Shown piece by piece: positions 39,501 through 54,500 of a DNA stretch of 64,000 nucleotides. The first letter of the stretch is position 1. Every line of letters starts with the position of its first letter. The translations under genes were made by a program, and so were the position numbers. A model generated the notes under the pieces. That model searched no databases. It was not told where the DNA came from and was given only the letters and a program-made list of their open reading frames with translations. Source of the DNA: Anarhynchus alexandrinus (lineage: Eukaryota; Chordata; Aves; Charadriiformes; Charadriidae); contig VUYV01000075.1 in assembly GCA_008711295.1 (NCBI GenBank), positions 248,001 to 312,000 on the forward strand, read 5' to 3'.

Positions 39501-42500
39501 TCTGGATATTACACACACGACCATCAGTAACTTGCTTTATTTTCTGACAAAACTTTTACCAAAGGCTTTAGAGGTAGGATCCTCAAACAGTTTCCTGTGG
39601 CTGAGCAGTGAAAATACTTTTTTGCCTCTTCCACCTGCCCTGCTAATTCACAAAAGGAAAAAGGTACAGATTATAAAAAGGAAAAAAAACCCCAAGATTC
39701 TTCAGAAGAATCTACCCTGTGAGAGGCAACTTCCATGTTGTATGGTAAACCAGAAGTGGTGCAAAAGTATTAGGCACTGGCCGTGAACTGTTGTCAAACA
39801 GCCTCCATTTTATGAATTATGTCAAATCAAGTATCCCAGTCACTAATATATCCAGTTTGTCATATAGTTGCAGGTTTCTCAGAAAATACCCCAATCGTAG
39901 GTTAAATCAGTACTCCTATTCTTTACCAGTATATTCTGTTGTCCCAACTGTTTTCAGGAGACAAGCTGGTAAGATCCTCCTAGTACATAAGCATTTTGAT
40001 TGTACACAGCCAATGGATCGCACTTGGGACTCACTACCTGCAAAGGAGTCATGACTGCCTAAACATCATTTTAATGGGGAAAATCTGACAGTCAGTTACA
40101 CCTGAGGCAATTCCAACATTTGTCTACAGAAAACAGACCTTGTCAGGACAGACCATCAGTTCAACACCAAAAGTAACAAATAGGGCTAAGACAGACATCT
40201 ACTTAATTCTTGAACTCTGCAATAGTTTCTCATCCTTCCATGTTTACAACAAATCAAGTTTCAATCACTCAATGCATTTGAGCTTAGGAAAAATCCACTC
40301 AAACAAGAAAAATATCAGCAAGCTCAGCCTTATTACTGAGCTGCAGAGTCAACAGTTGGAGCAAGTATTCTGTCAGCTTCTTGTCTGGCAATACCCAAAC
40401 AAATTCTGATTTGGACAATTGCACAAACAATCTCATATCCCTCTGATCCTGTAAAAGTTGAAGGATATTTTATATGAAGATGTGCCAAACTGTTTCAGGC
40501 TTTCTAGCATACAAAGTACTACTGTCAACAGTCATAGGACATCTACTGTCAGTCACATTAGTGATTATAAAGGTATGGGAAGTACGTTAAAATGGAGGAA
40601 AGGATAGTGAAACTTCTATTCCAAGGGAAAAATAAATAAATCTGAAGTCTTCAATGTCTGAATTGTTGGGTCAAAAAACGTAGCTGCAGAGAGAACTGAC
40701 ATCTAGACTCTTAAATCATGCATGCAAGTAAAGTAAGCAGTAATAAACTTGTACATATTGGGTTTTCTACAGAAACAGTACATATTTGCATAAATTTATT
40801 ACCAGCCATGAGCAGATAAAAAAGCTGCTACCACAGAGCAGCAAGTACATTTGAAGCTCAAACCTGGACTCTCCATTGCAGAAGTGGTAAAAAAACCCTA
40901 CCAGTTTGCTTACAGCTTCCTTTAAGAGGCTGGAGCTTAAGACCTGGCAATCCATTAGCAGTGGACCATTTATGGAAAACTTTTCATCTTAACTAGCCAG
41001 TCTCATCTGGTAGCTTAGATATTTTCACTCTATCTTAAATGCTGGCATCTGCTCTAGAAATTGGTATTATATCAGCAAACTAGCATCAAGTGTAAATATT
41101 AGCTACAGTCAAAATGATATTTCTATTCCCCCCTCAGCAAACACTTGGGTTTTGTTCTTTAAAAAAAGCATTTGTGTGCCTGATGTAAAACTATTATGCA
41201 AAAATGGGTACCAGGTCCTCCCTCTGTGGTGTTAAAAGGTCTCCAAATAATATTAAATTAGGAAATTGATGCTAATAGGAAAGCTGGCCTGCCAGAGACC
41301 TCTAATTGTTACGCAGCCTACTTCTGTGACTATAGTTGTAAAACAAACTGCCTCACTTAAACTTTAAAATTCATTTTACCTCAAATAGGAATTTTATCTT
41401 CATGACTGGAAGAATCAGTGCACTCCAGCACATCCACACAGCAGCCCAGCACACATTAGCACCTACAGGCTCTGTATTTGTTGCTGTCTTGAACATACCA
41501 CAAGCATTTATGAAGCATTTTGGTAAAAGAGGAGTGCAAAAGTGATCGAGAGGCACTAATGTCTAAACTTACTTCACTCAGAAGGAAAGCCAATCTTGTG
41601 AGGCACTGCAGAAGTTGAAGAAATATTTCTCATACAGCTGACATAAATAGCATGTGTAAGCAGCATTTAGTATCATTAACAGGTGGTCATAGAACTAGCA
41701 GTTCTCCATTTCCACACTGAGGTGTGACGCGTACAACTACAGGAATCACCAAGTAGGAACAGCAGATAAAGGAATGATGCATTGAAAGAATCACAAAATA
41801 TGCCAGCACTCAGTTCTGGCCCTGACATTCAGAGGATTAATTCAAGATTTAGGACAGCTTTTTTTTTTTTCTTTTTTTTTTTTTAAATCATCACAATCAG
41901 CAGAAATTTGACTTCTAAAAAGTCTAGCTTTAAAGTTAGAACTCAACTGTTCTACAAGGTGATGTGGCCTCTAAGTAGCAAAAAATACTTATTTTCCTAG
42001 TTTAGCTAACACTGTGTTACATGGGTATAAGCGTGTCACTGCACACAGATGTATTTTTTTCTGTTATCATTTTCTTTCCAGCTTCAGACATGTTTTTCTC
42101 ACATAGCCTGGGTAATGATGCTGCTTATATTGCAGCACTGACAGGTAGGGATGTCACGAGCTGTTGGCTAAAACGCTCTGCTCAGCTATCAGCAGGTAAT
42201 AAGCCTTTCAGTTCACATCTTTAAGTTGCCAGTACATTTGACATGGTGATAGTTTCTTCTCCCTCCAAAGTTTCAGAGAAATTGATGAGCAAGATGGACG
42301 CGGTGCCTCTTCAAGTGCTGCATTTCCAGTTCACTACATTCCATAGGCATTAAATTACCTAAGAAAGGTCTTTCTTACATGCACCATCAGAAGAAGATAG
42401 ACTGAAGTTCTATTGAGTTTTATGCAGAGTTATCTATTCAAAAATTCAGTTCCCCAAAGTAAGACAGAACATTTCAACAGTTGTGTATTGTTTTGTCTTC

Positions 42501-45500
42501 CTTTCTCAAAACCATTTTTTCCAGAAAGCCCTATTTTGCTCAGTTTTATAAATTTTCATTAATAAATGCAACCCCTGAGAAACAACCTGCTCCACCACTT
42601 TCCAGAGACACCCACCTCACTACTGGTTGTCTATTTAAAGATTTTCATGAAATTTGATTTGTTATGCTCCAATGACCACCTCTTCCAAAATACAGGGGAT
42701 TACCTACACAGATTACTTACATGTCTCTTTGCAAAAAGCCTCTGCCTTAGAACTCTTAGAGCCTGTGGAAGACCCAGTCACTCCAACCCACCTCAGAGCA
42801 GATGTGGAGCCACATGTTATCTCACCATCCAACACTATTTCTCATTTTTTATTTTTGAGAGGCTAGCTTTAATAGCACTAAACCTCTTAAGGAAAATCTG
42901 CCATTTGTTTAACAAGTTATAGAAACTGAATGGATATGAGAAATAAGAGTGTAGTAAAAGTACAGAAAAACAGATTGGCTTATATCGCTGCTTGATTTTA
43001 GCATTCTAATTTTACATTCTATTCATGAACTGTTCTGTCTGAAAGCCAGCATTACAGCAGTATGGGAGGCTGTAAACTCCAATGGCAATGAAGCTAGCAA
43101 CTGAAATGAGAAAAGTTTTTCAAGTTATTCTGCAAAAGCTCTAACCAGTCTTATTTCAACATGAAATTTCAACAATGATTATTTAGATGATGTATAGCTA
43201 TTCTTCGAAATGCACCTAACCCACAAAGACAACTTGAAATTAACACTAACATGAAGTGTCAGGTGAAGAATGTCCATCTTCTATACCAATCGTTATGAGC
43301 GCTTTTTTTTTTTAAAAAAAGTTATTTTCAAAAAGGTCTCCTTAAAATCATGAAGTTGAAGTGAAGTACCCTTTAAAAAGGAACCTTGGATAAAATACTT
43401 TATAGCAAATTGAGCAAAGACAAGCATCAGATTTTAGTTTTGTACTCCTATTAAGTCTGTTTTGCCCACAGAATTTTGTCTGTAATATAATGCATGGTTT
43501 AAAATACATTATTTTACAATTGCCATTTACCCAAGAAATGCAAGTCTGGTTAAAAGTGAAAAATTTTTGTTTGTTGTCTACGTTGTAAATTTATAGCCTG
43601 CAGCATGCTAAAACAGAAAAAAACCTAGAAAATAGCTTGTCTAATCTGTAAAGTACTTAGTTGCTTGTAGATATGCATTACCATACTATACAGTGATGTC
43701 TTCTAGCACAACATAAAAAAGCCCTGTAAAAGTGCAAGTGATCCAACTATCATTCCATGAAAGACAGATCAAGTTACAGGGCACCACACAAGGTAACAGT
43801 GTGTTTGTTTACAACAGGATGCCATGACTAGACTAAAGGTGCCTCATGCTCTGAGGTGCTTAAATATTAACTGATACTATTACTTTCAGGTAATTCAGAT
43901 AGTATTTTCTTTTCCTGCTGTCTCTAGTCAACAAGTTTCCTTCTCCCTCCAGCACAAAAGATTCAAGTTGTAAAATCCTTTCATTCACAAGTTTATGCTG
44001 AATGGCATAAAACAGCCTGGTCAGCACTTGCATTCTGTTTTGCACAACGGAATAAACAATGCTTATATAGCTCAGCTGAAATAAATTTGAAATAATAATA
44101 CAGAACACAGAAGGCTAACACATTTTTAGGGTCATGAGGCTCTACGGCCCCCTCTTGAAGGTCACCTGAAAGGGACACTAGTGCACTGAATTCAAAATTA
44201 AGTAGCAGGCTATATTTAGAATGATTTTAAATGCCAGAAATCCTAAGATAATGCAATTTTTATTCAACTGTTAAACTTTCCTTAATTAAAAAGGGGAAAA
44301 AAAAAAAAGAAAAAAAAAGAGTCGCACATACCATCACTAGTATACCTTTAGTACATGAATTAGAAGTGAGGGTGAGGTAAGGTCAAAGTGAATGCTTTCA
44401 CATACCACCAAAAGCCTTAAACATAAGTGTGTTTGAGGAAATACCAACTTTCAGCTTCTCTAATAGAACAGTTGTACACTTTTCCCCCCGTCCCCAAAAA
44501 TACTGTATTTGGACATTTGCTCTGAAAGTAGTTTTCCTACTAATTATACTTTTCAAATGCTTCTATTCTCAATTATGAACTCACTTTAAAATGGTGGATT
44601 TAACTCACTTCTGCAAAACAGCAGAGGCACATGTGTGAACCGTGTAGCAACAACTGATCTCATCCAAATACAAAGTCCAAAATAAACATAATCTAATGGA
44701 ATTCAGGATCAATGTGTACATATGAAAGCACCTTTTAACATATCAGGTTTAAATTCGTAAAGTTACAGCCTATTTCAGTGTATTTTATATGCCCAGTTTC
44801 AGTAAAAGATAAATTAAAGCCCCTGGGGAAATGCATGCAGATTATGATTATGCAGATTAAGGAAAACAATCTTTAAAAGTCTAATAGCATTAAGTGCACC
44901 AACTTTCCACTACATATGCCTCTGTGTAAACATCATACTTTATCTATGCTACATGGTTCTGTAAACTCTCCTAATTTTTGGTTTGCAGAAAACTACCTGC
45001 ACAGTCTTCTACAACACAGAAAAATCAATTTATGGAACAGACTATCAAAATCCTGCTAGGTGAGGAAGAACTTGCACATATTTCCTGCAATCTGCATGGT
45101 TCTGAAGGTACAAATGACAACAATAACTTAATTGTATAAGAACTGAAAGACAAACCTGGACCTGCTGAAAAGCTTTCAGTCTCTTCTTGAATCTAGAAGG
45201 TAAAACAAAATCACATCCTCGAGCTAGCAATGCCAACTCCTTTCTTAGATCAGGATCTTGCCGCAAAGAAATTTCCTTTATCCTCATGCTTTCAGATTTC
45301 ATATAATGTCTCTGTGTGCCAGTCCAGGCACTTGAGTCCCAGTAAATAGCAGAGCTGTTGTATTATCACACAGTGCCACTTAAAGCAGCAGCTGCGCCCG
45401 AGTTCTGTGATATTATAAGAGAGTCAGCTCAACTTCGCCTGCTCCATACATTAAAGGGAACTTGGCTGGAATCGCAAAAACAGATTGGAAAGTCACTTCG

Positions 45501-48500
45501 GGGGCCTGCCCTTTCGTACACGCATTCCAAAGTCTAAATGGGACAGTATGGAAAAAACCAAACCTGTTTGGAGGAGCATCTATAAAAGCAGCTTCCAATT
45601 TTAAAAACGCAAGCCTTAGAGGAATGCAGAGAGGCCAGCCGTGGTCATTTTGTAGCTTCCTCCTCCTCCCATCCCCCTCAGCTTTTCCTTCTGTCACAAA
45701 ACACTCACTGTCTAGCTTCAATGAAGTACCTCACCGAAGGATAAGGCTTATTACGCAGCAATTAAATTCCTTTTAAACTCTTCGGTCCTTTAGAAGGAAC
45801 CCTATTACACTGGGAACATGCAGGCAATGACAGAAAGAGCTGCAGACAGGCTTTCAGAGCGGCTTACATAGTTTCATGAAATAGATTTGTTTTTTACATT
45901 TATCTAGACTTAAATTACTGTATCGCAATAATCTAATCATTCAAATGAAGGCAGAAAGCAGTAGCAGAAATGAGGCAAATGTTACTACAATGAAATGCTG
46001 CTTTAAATCCTGTTTTAAAGAAAGCTACAGTAGAAATATAAAGAATGTAAAAAAAAAAATCTGAGAAGTTGACAGAATACTTTTTTTTTTGCTTAAATAG
46101 GAGTTTTATAAACACTAACATCCACATACTAGATTGCATACCAGTCACATTTTAATATTTCAGTAGCACCAGAGCCAACTACCACTCTACTCTATTTTCA
46201 GTTTATTTGATCTCAAATACATTTTGGGGGTGGGGGACATGTTTTAGTTCACAGCAATCTTCTCCCCAGAAACAGAAATTTATAAGCTTTTGTAGAAATT
46301 AAAGTGACCTTTTGTCCTTCCTCCTTTACAATTTTAGGTGCATTACTTGATAACTGGTAAAATGTCATCCCTCATGCTTTAAATAAGGCCACTTTCTTGA
46401 TTACACAAAGATGTACATAGACCAAGAAACACTAAAACAACTCTTTCACCACTAAGTTTGAGACTTCACTTGCTGGACTGCATTATTTTACCCCCACGCT
46501 GTGTTATCTATAATCTTTAGCCCTATTCATCCATTCATAGCCATGCTGTCATGTAACAATATATTAAAACCCCACAGTAAATATCCTCATAAGATTAAGA
46601 AGAAAAGGAAACTATGGGAAAAGTACTAGTGAAATGTGATTTGTCTTAATTGGGTCCTTTTTAGTTTATCACACACTGTTAGAAAGTAAATGATGACAAA
46701 AAGCCTGTTTTCTTGTTTTGAATTTAGTGTCCAGTTTTCCCCACCTGCTTCTTTACTGCAACTTGTTATGAAGATATTTATTTCTTTCGGAAGTGGGAGA
46801 ACAAGAAAGGAATTGACGAGACAAGAGTCAGACATGTTGTGGTTGGCATGACCAGACTATCAAACTGCATCGAGCAAAACTGGCTGTCACTCACTGTCTT
46901 TTAGGAAGATCAAATCAACTAACCTGTGATAACCCTTGGGCCACTGGGAAGCCAGCAGGGAGCTGGGCGCACAGCACACAACAGCAGCATGCCTGGAACT
47001 TGAGATGAAGGACTGAGGTGTTAGAGTAGGAGAAGAATCCTACTCTGGGAACAGATACCCGTTCCAGACCAAGATGTTTGGGGAAGGTCAGGAAGGTTGT
47101 ATTGCAAGGCAGATTGCATTTCAGGTTAGGCAAAATAGGCCTTACTTAAAGAAAGGTATCTTCTCACCTAAGTTGCTTTCTATTTTCACCCCTTTTCAGC
47201 AGGTGATGCACTCCCATTCACTACTACATTCACGGTCTTGTTTGAGGTGGCTGTAGTATGTCATTAAGATGACTGAATGCCACATGGACAGCTAAGCTAA
47301 TAGACTGGAGCTCCAGCTCACCTGAACCTGCTGAAGGAACCTCAGCAAGAAATCAGTGTTCTGAACTCCATTTTGGAAAAAGTCATAGATTTCCCTCCTT
47401 TTTCAAAATGGAGCTCAGAGTGCATCACCACTTAACCATCATATTATGTTCAGTATTTTGAATATTCTGTATTTCATTGTTGTAATATTACTTCAGTGTG
47501 TGAGATAGATGTTAAATCAACTCCATTATTATCCTAATATTGTTTTAGCACTATTGTCACTAGTCTGGTTTGAAACCTAGTGGTTGTTTACACACTTCTA
47601 GGCAGTATAGTTGTCAAAAGTTCACAGGCTGCAATATATGAAAAATCTACATTCAATTGATCATTTATTTGCAACACATTGCGAGGGGTAAGTACACTGG
47701 CAGCTATTAATCATCTTCTTTTCATCATCTGAACAGAAAAGAGTTTTGTATTGCCACATTAAGAAGACATAAGCATTTGTAAAGCAACGTGCTCAAGAAC
47801 CCCCTAAGATCTGTTTTAACCTTTTCAGTCATGAATTAGCCATAGGGGAAAAGGAAAGTCATCTTCCATCCAAGATCGAACTAGGAGTGTTCAGGTATAG
47901 TGTTACATCTATTCTAAATCTGAATTCCCTCCAGTGAAAGCTATGGCACAATCCTTTCCTGGGTGAAGGGCTGGATGCCAGCCATGAAGCTGTTCAAGTA
48001 TCCTGGCAGCTTATTATTAGGTAGATAAACAGAGGGGAAAATGCATGCTCAGAGCTTCCTTCCAAGCTAAAGATACACACTATGAATGGATCTGACTCAA
48101 GGGACTGTGGCTAAAGAGTTTACCACTTTAACAGAGATCTGAACATACACAATAGCAGTGTAATATTTATGTGGCTTTAACACAAAAACATTCAAGCAAG
48201 ACAAAGATGAGGATCACTAATATTTTGGCTAATATGGAGGAAATAGAAACCTGAAGAATACCTCAAAAAAACCTTAAGCATTTGTCTACAAAAAAAATGA
48301 AATTTCTTGTCAGAAGCATACACTGACAGTAGATTTAATGTCTTAAGAGATTATGGGGAACAGACCTCAAGTCTTTGAAAAAAAGCATCCAAGCATAAAG
48401 TTAAATATGTAATAAGATGTATACAGCTATACAAAGCCTTTAGTTGCTGGGGTCCAGTCTTCAACCCAGTAATTTGTGAACCAAGACGACAGAAAGCCTG

Positions 48501-51500
48501 TTTAGTCTTTGGAGACAGTTTAAATAAGGCTGAATGAACAAGCCCAATGGCAACAGTGTGCAACCTAATAGAATCCCTCAGCCTGTGATGCTGCAGAAAT
48601 TAGAGCGGCTCCTGGGTTAACTGTGGAAAGAGAACTGTCAGATCTCTACAACAATCAACTAAAAGGTTATGCAACTAGAGTAACCCTTTCCAAAAAAAAC
48701 TGATTAGTGAGGGGCAGAAAAGAGCAGTTAGGAGAAGATAACTAAAGCAAGGTAGCATCTCTATCAATACAGAAAAGAGATGAAACAGCATGACTTAGTA
48801 CTAAAGATATATTTCACATGTTTAAAGTGGGAAAAGGGCACTATTAGTGCAAGCAAATAGTTCAGGAATATTTATAGATATAAAAGTCAAGAAGCTAACA
48901 ATGTTAAGTAAAACACAGCTACTATGAGGCAGGAAAGAAAGAAGAAATTGCATAAATATACGAAGAGAGACAAATGAAAGTAGAAATTCTTTGCTAGACC
49001 AGGAAAACAAGCAAACAATACAAAAGGCCCTGAAATGCTGGTTCATTTTTCCCCCTCAGTCTTCACAGAAGATTGTGACTAGAATATCACCATTATTTAA
49101 AATTATCAAGAGTTATTTCTAGATCAGATAGTCCATACCCAGCCTTTGATCTACTGAAAGATGCTGAAACTAGATAGGCCCCATTATTTGCATAATAATT
49201 AGAGATTTGATGGATAATTATTTGGTTTCCAACTCAGACCAAAGCTCCACAGTCAGACTGAACTTCTAACAAATCTAACCCAATTTCTGCAAAATGTATT
49301 GCATAATAGTAGATGCAAACAATGTCACACTTCAGTAAATGGAATGCTCATTGACTAAGTGCATTATTTACACTAGTCTAGAGATCTTTAATCCTGCAGA
49401 GCAGTGGTAGCCTGTGGATCATTGTTGGAACAGCAGTTCTCAAGGTATTCAGTAAAAACCACAGGGAAAGATTAGAAGGCAATGTCCATCTCAGTCAGAT
49501 TCATCTTCTCACTTTGTAGGTCATAAAAATCACAACTTCGGCAGGCTTGGTAGCATCTGCAGTACCTTTCTGCTTAACACTATATACAGCAACGTCCAGT
49601 GTTGACATAGTTTAAATAAATGTATGAATGAAGAATGATAGTGCTTCTTTTTGGAAAGAATGCCAAAACTCCTGCTCAAGTCTTTAAAAAGGCCTTTGTA
49701 GGGGAAAACCTCTTTATAGCAATAGACTAAAGTCTCAGATGTCCAAGTGTGTTATTTTACATTATTATGAGCAAGAAACAAAAACATTCCCTTCTCAGGA
49801 GACTACAGTACATAGCAAGGTACCGAACTTGAATTTTTGTAAAGCAGGTACTGTAAAACAAGAAATGTCTAGAGAATTGGAAAATACAAGAATAAATGGC
49901 AAGTAGCAAAGAAAATTCTGCTTTTTATCCATGTAACTCCCTAAGCAATCAAGAATATTAACATCTATTGACAAGGTGACCCACTTGGGGATGAGGTGGA
50001 AACCCACTGATACCGATTTTTCCATATTGAATTAAAAAATATTGATTTTTATTTTCATTTCCCAACCCCCCTAACTACCTTGAAATATGGATGCACAAGG
50101 TTGAAACCTATTCATCTTTATACTGATGGATAAGGAAAGGAATTTAATGGGATACAAATAATCAGCTTTCCCAGTTCTTCAGACACTTACCTAACTTGCT
50201 TCTTGCTAGTAACTTCCCATTTCTAACTGCTTTGTATGGGAAGAGAGCAAGAGGACAATGCACTCGTGAGCTAAACAAACCAACAGTGTTACTATCCATC
50301 CATAACTCTTCTTTGGATGAGAGTCACCCCTTTTCAGCAGTACACTGACAAAACCCAAGGGAGCCAAAGTCTACAATGTCTGGATCACAGAGGGAATCAA
50401 GGTATTATGCTCATATCAAGCTATCAGCTACCTAAACTGATTGCTTTAAAGTTACTGACAGTGTTTTTCATATGGTGTGCTGCAATGATGAGCTGCTAGT
50501 TGATGTCACTGTGTAGTTAAGAAATCTACCTTCACAGGGAGAAACTGATCCTTTGGCCTTGGAATGAAGTTTCTGTGAATCTGGGTCTACATGTGTTTTT
50601 GGTTGGGTTTTGTTTGGGTGGGGTTTTTTTTGTTTGTTTGTTTGTTTTGGGTTTTTTTTTGGTGGATGCAATGCCTCCCCCATAGAACATGCAGATAATT
50701 AAAAAACATGACATGTTGCAGGTGCATGCCTTCTCTAATGATTATTTAAGTTTTCCAGTACTCTTGGATTAGACAGAGCAATGCCTGGAGGTTCTTTCCA
50801 CAGTTGCTGGGAGAATTCAGAATTTTTAGGAGGCAAGACAGTGAATAAAAAGACACCAGTTAGATGTGAGATATATGGTCACGTCGGTAGCCCAGGAAGG
50901 ATGGGCTGATCAGATTCTCTGCACATTACCAAGAGAATGCCATGTATGTACACCACGCCATGGGCTGTTATCAGATTATAAGCAAGATAAGATACATGTC
51001 ACCTTGCTATGATTACACTGCCTGGACTCCAAAGACATAGCATGGGCCTTTTTAGATTGCTAACTGCATCTGGCAGACTAACTTCAGCAAGCGTCAACAC
51101 TAGATACGCTAAAACAGAAGCCTGACAGTTAATGGATGGCTTATACTCCTTTCAGAACAATTCTCATGTTCCCCGCCATCTTAGGAAAACATCAGTTTAC
51201 ATTTTATTTACCTGTGTATAGCATAAACAGGTTTTTCATGGCAACAGTTTGTTGGAATGGTGCTCTATAGCTGGAACCTATTTACTATCCATGATCTTCA
51301 GACTCTATTCATCAGATCATGAAAACCAGGTACACCCGAATTGATGCTGCTCAGGTGGCTATTAAACAGAGAAAGACAAAAGCAAAATATCTAGTATGGA
51401 TTATATAAATTAAAGTCACACTTGCTCTAATAAGATGCTGGGTTTTTACCTTTTAGATGAACCATGATGCCACAGAGACTATCCACAAAGGAAGCTACAA

Positions 51501-54500
51501 TCCACAACACACACATTTGTAACTTTACCAAGGTAAGCCTCTGAATAGCAGTATAGGTTGAAAGGAAGAATCAGTTCAGGCTGATTCAGAATACCACTGA
51601 GATTTTCCTACAGGAGACAGCAGCTTTTATAATGGAGTCTAATGTTATGCAACTTCTCAGAGTCACACAGGCCATTCTGGATATTTAGTCATTTCTAGAT
51701 TGGTATTATTTACCTTGTGTCACCTTAATTTAGAAGTTGACAGAGTAATCTGGTATAAAGAACATGAATGACAATGTTTTATAACTGTCCAGCAACTTAT
51801 TTAAACAGTGCACCAGCTGTTCAGTACTTCATCATTTTGACATCAACTGAATTTTCAATTAATCCTTCCAAAAACACATTTATATCTTGGAATTTCATCA
51901 TTTCCAAAACCAGAATGATTGGTGTATGAAAGTACAACCACTACTTTAATTCCAGCATCACAGGCTAACACGACATGTAATTTAGTCCCTGAAATCACAA
52001 GACAGTAATTTTGAGTCAGTGACAGCTGCAGGACAGCTTCTTGCATATGCTTTCACTTGAGATTTCCCTCCCCAAAGATTTTAAAGCAAAACCAACAAAT
52101 CGGGAAGCTTAAGATACAGATCTTGTTCTAGAAATCAGTCAGTAAGATCACAAATTTTAATTTACCAACCAACAATGGGATTTCTGATAGAACTCCTATA
52201 CAGACTTTCTCTTGAACTAACACTACTGTGTTGATCATGAGTCAGTATGAAATCATTGCTGATACAGGAAATGAGGAGGCAACGGAAAGTATACTGGTTT
52301 CTACAGAGCTAAATGAGAAGTCATGTATATCCAAACTTGCAAGCAGGGTGCAGTGGTAAAGGACAATGCAAAGAAAGAAGGCAGAGCAAAGAAGCTGGTC
52401 ACTGGTAACCAACTGAACTTTAGCTTCCAGTATGACAACTAAAGGGGTAACCACCACACATGAAGAAATAAGACTTAAGTAATAAGAAAATTTACAGAGG
52501 TATAACACCACAAATACTTTGCCTGAACAGCAACAGTACTTTTGACTACAAATTTCCTCCATTCTTTATCACTGGAAGTCTTGATAAGAAGTCTAAATAT
52601 TTTTCAAGCATTCTAGAAGATCTTTTTAAAATACTACGCTTAAATTTGTTACTTGACAAATAAACAAGTAGTCAAAATTTTAGGAGATATTCTTTAGTGT
52701 GTTAACAGCAAGTAAGACAACTAAATCTTAAGTTACAACAGAAGACTTAAGAAGCATTTTCTTTAAACGATGACTATTCATGAAGACTAGTAGACGGAAG
52801 ACCAATCTAGCCTATTAAGTGCTTTCAACATTACTTAATTTCCAATAGTTTGCTTTATTTCTTAGTCAATGAAGTGTGCCGCAAGGATGATTATTTACAA
52901 TATATCAGTGATAATCGTATCTAGTAGAAGTGTTTACAAAATCTAGAATATTAACTGTTTATCAATACAAATCTAGCTTCTAAAGGAATAAAAATGTTTA
53001 GAAACTGTTCTCCTGGTTCTGCTGAATTCTAAAAACACATCAAGTCAAGCCATTTCACAAGCTCTGCAAGCCTTGTTTTGTCAAGATAACATCAAGAAGG
53101 TCCAACAAAAACTTGTTTATGGTGGGCACATTTACAACTCCATTTTATGGGTATTTTGCAATTTTTCACTTGTCATCCACTCATAAGGTCTTTCCCTGCA
53201 TTTTCCTTGCATACAGATTTCTACAAAAGTTGTGAAAGTCTCCTTGTAGTCTTTAACTAGTCTAATTTGTTGCCTGAAATCTGCTAAGTTTAGTAAGATC
53301 TGCATAGAACAAGTACGTAAGGCTAGTTCCACACGAAATGAAACTAAGCAGCATGCACAAGGTTATTTAAGCACATATCCCAACAGCCCTAAGAGCCCAT
53401 TATCCCTGCAAGTACCTGTGGTGAAGAAATGGTACATGGATGGCTGAACAGTTTCTAGCTATTTTTTTAATATAGAATAGTGATTACTATGCAAAAGGGG
53501 CACATCTAACATGAAGTACCAAGACACACTTTTAAAAACATCTCTTGATCATTGGTATGCTTTCTGTGGACACGTTTTAAGTTGTATCTGTTGTTCGCAG
53601 AATACAAACTAATCTTATCTACTAAAACATTAGTACCATCTGGTTAACTAGAAGACAAGAACACCATACTAATCCAACCCAACATAAAGGAGTTATCTAC
53701 ATATTATGCCAGTTAGAACATAAGTTAGTAACCAGTTTTTGTGGACTGCAGAAAATGAGTGCGCTTAACTGGTATTTTCTCAAATCAATGCAACTACTGA
53801 AGTTATGTAATTTTCATTGAATTTTTCAAGACAGTTGTGTGTGCAAAGCCTCTGAATTTGCAACTCAGCCATATGATATTACTATTGGTATTTTGTAGAT
53901 TTTTCTCATAGCATTGCTTGCTGAAAAATTCAGTGCAGTCATTGACTAGGTTTATCAGTGGACAAACTAGTTCACTGGATGAACTGCATTAATCATTTGG
54001 TACTGAAGTAAGCCCTTACATACTTTTGGCCTCAAGCTTATTTCTTGCTGACAGAGTAAGTGTAGGGCACATGGAGAAGTTCTCAAAAATATACGACAGG
54101 TTCTCAAACATCCATGAAGGAAAAAAAGAAAGCTGTCTCCTTTATATCAATATCTAATTTCCTCCCAGACTGACCACCTGTTAGAAGAAAGAACTGTTTA
54201 AATGACTGATGTAAAGCTATAATTAAACTTAAAATGTTTTGAAAGACTGGAGAGAAGCAACTAGAAGTAACAAACAGCTATGTACTTTTTTGTTTGTTTA
54301 CTTTTAAGTGACAGTTACTCACACAGGAGAGAGTGTCTGTGATTAATAAATTTCATCCAAATATTTGAATTTGTCCTGTGTCAGGATTCAGGTGAATTTT
54401 AAAATTGAAGAAAGCCACGTATAATTTTGACTTCAATTTTTCAGCACTAGAAATACCAAAACTTCTCAAGACTAGATGCAGCATATAAGAAATATTTATG

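Larger units (their letters stand above)
29204..45155 (-). other. PPP2R3B: PPP2R3B large intron, 3' half
   Basis: About 16 kb between the alternative first exon and exon 2. It holds two CR1 copies (32395-33297 and 38672-38847), a short tandem repeat at 38596-38671, homopolymer and A/C-rich tracts, and one unresolved base (30147). I found no other coding exon. Confidence 0.6.

Noticed and set aside
42566..42922. Plus-strand open frame of 118 codons
   Set aside because: Intronic, no recognisable domain, no promoter or poly(A) context.
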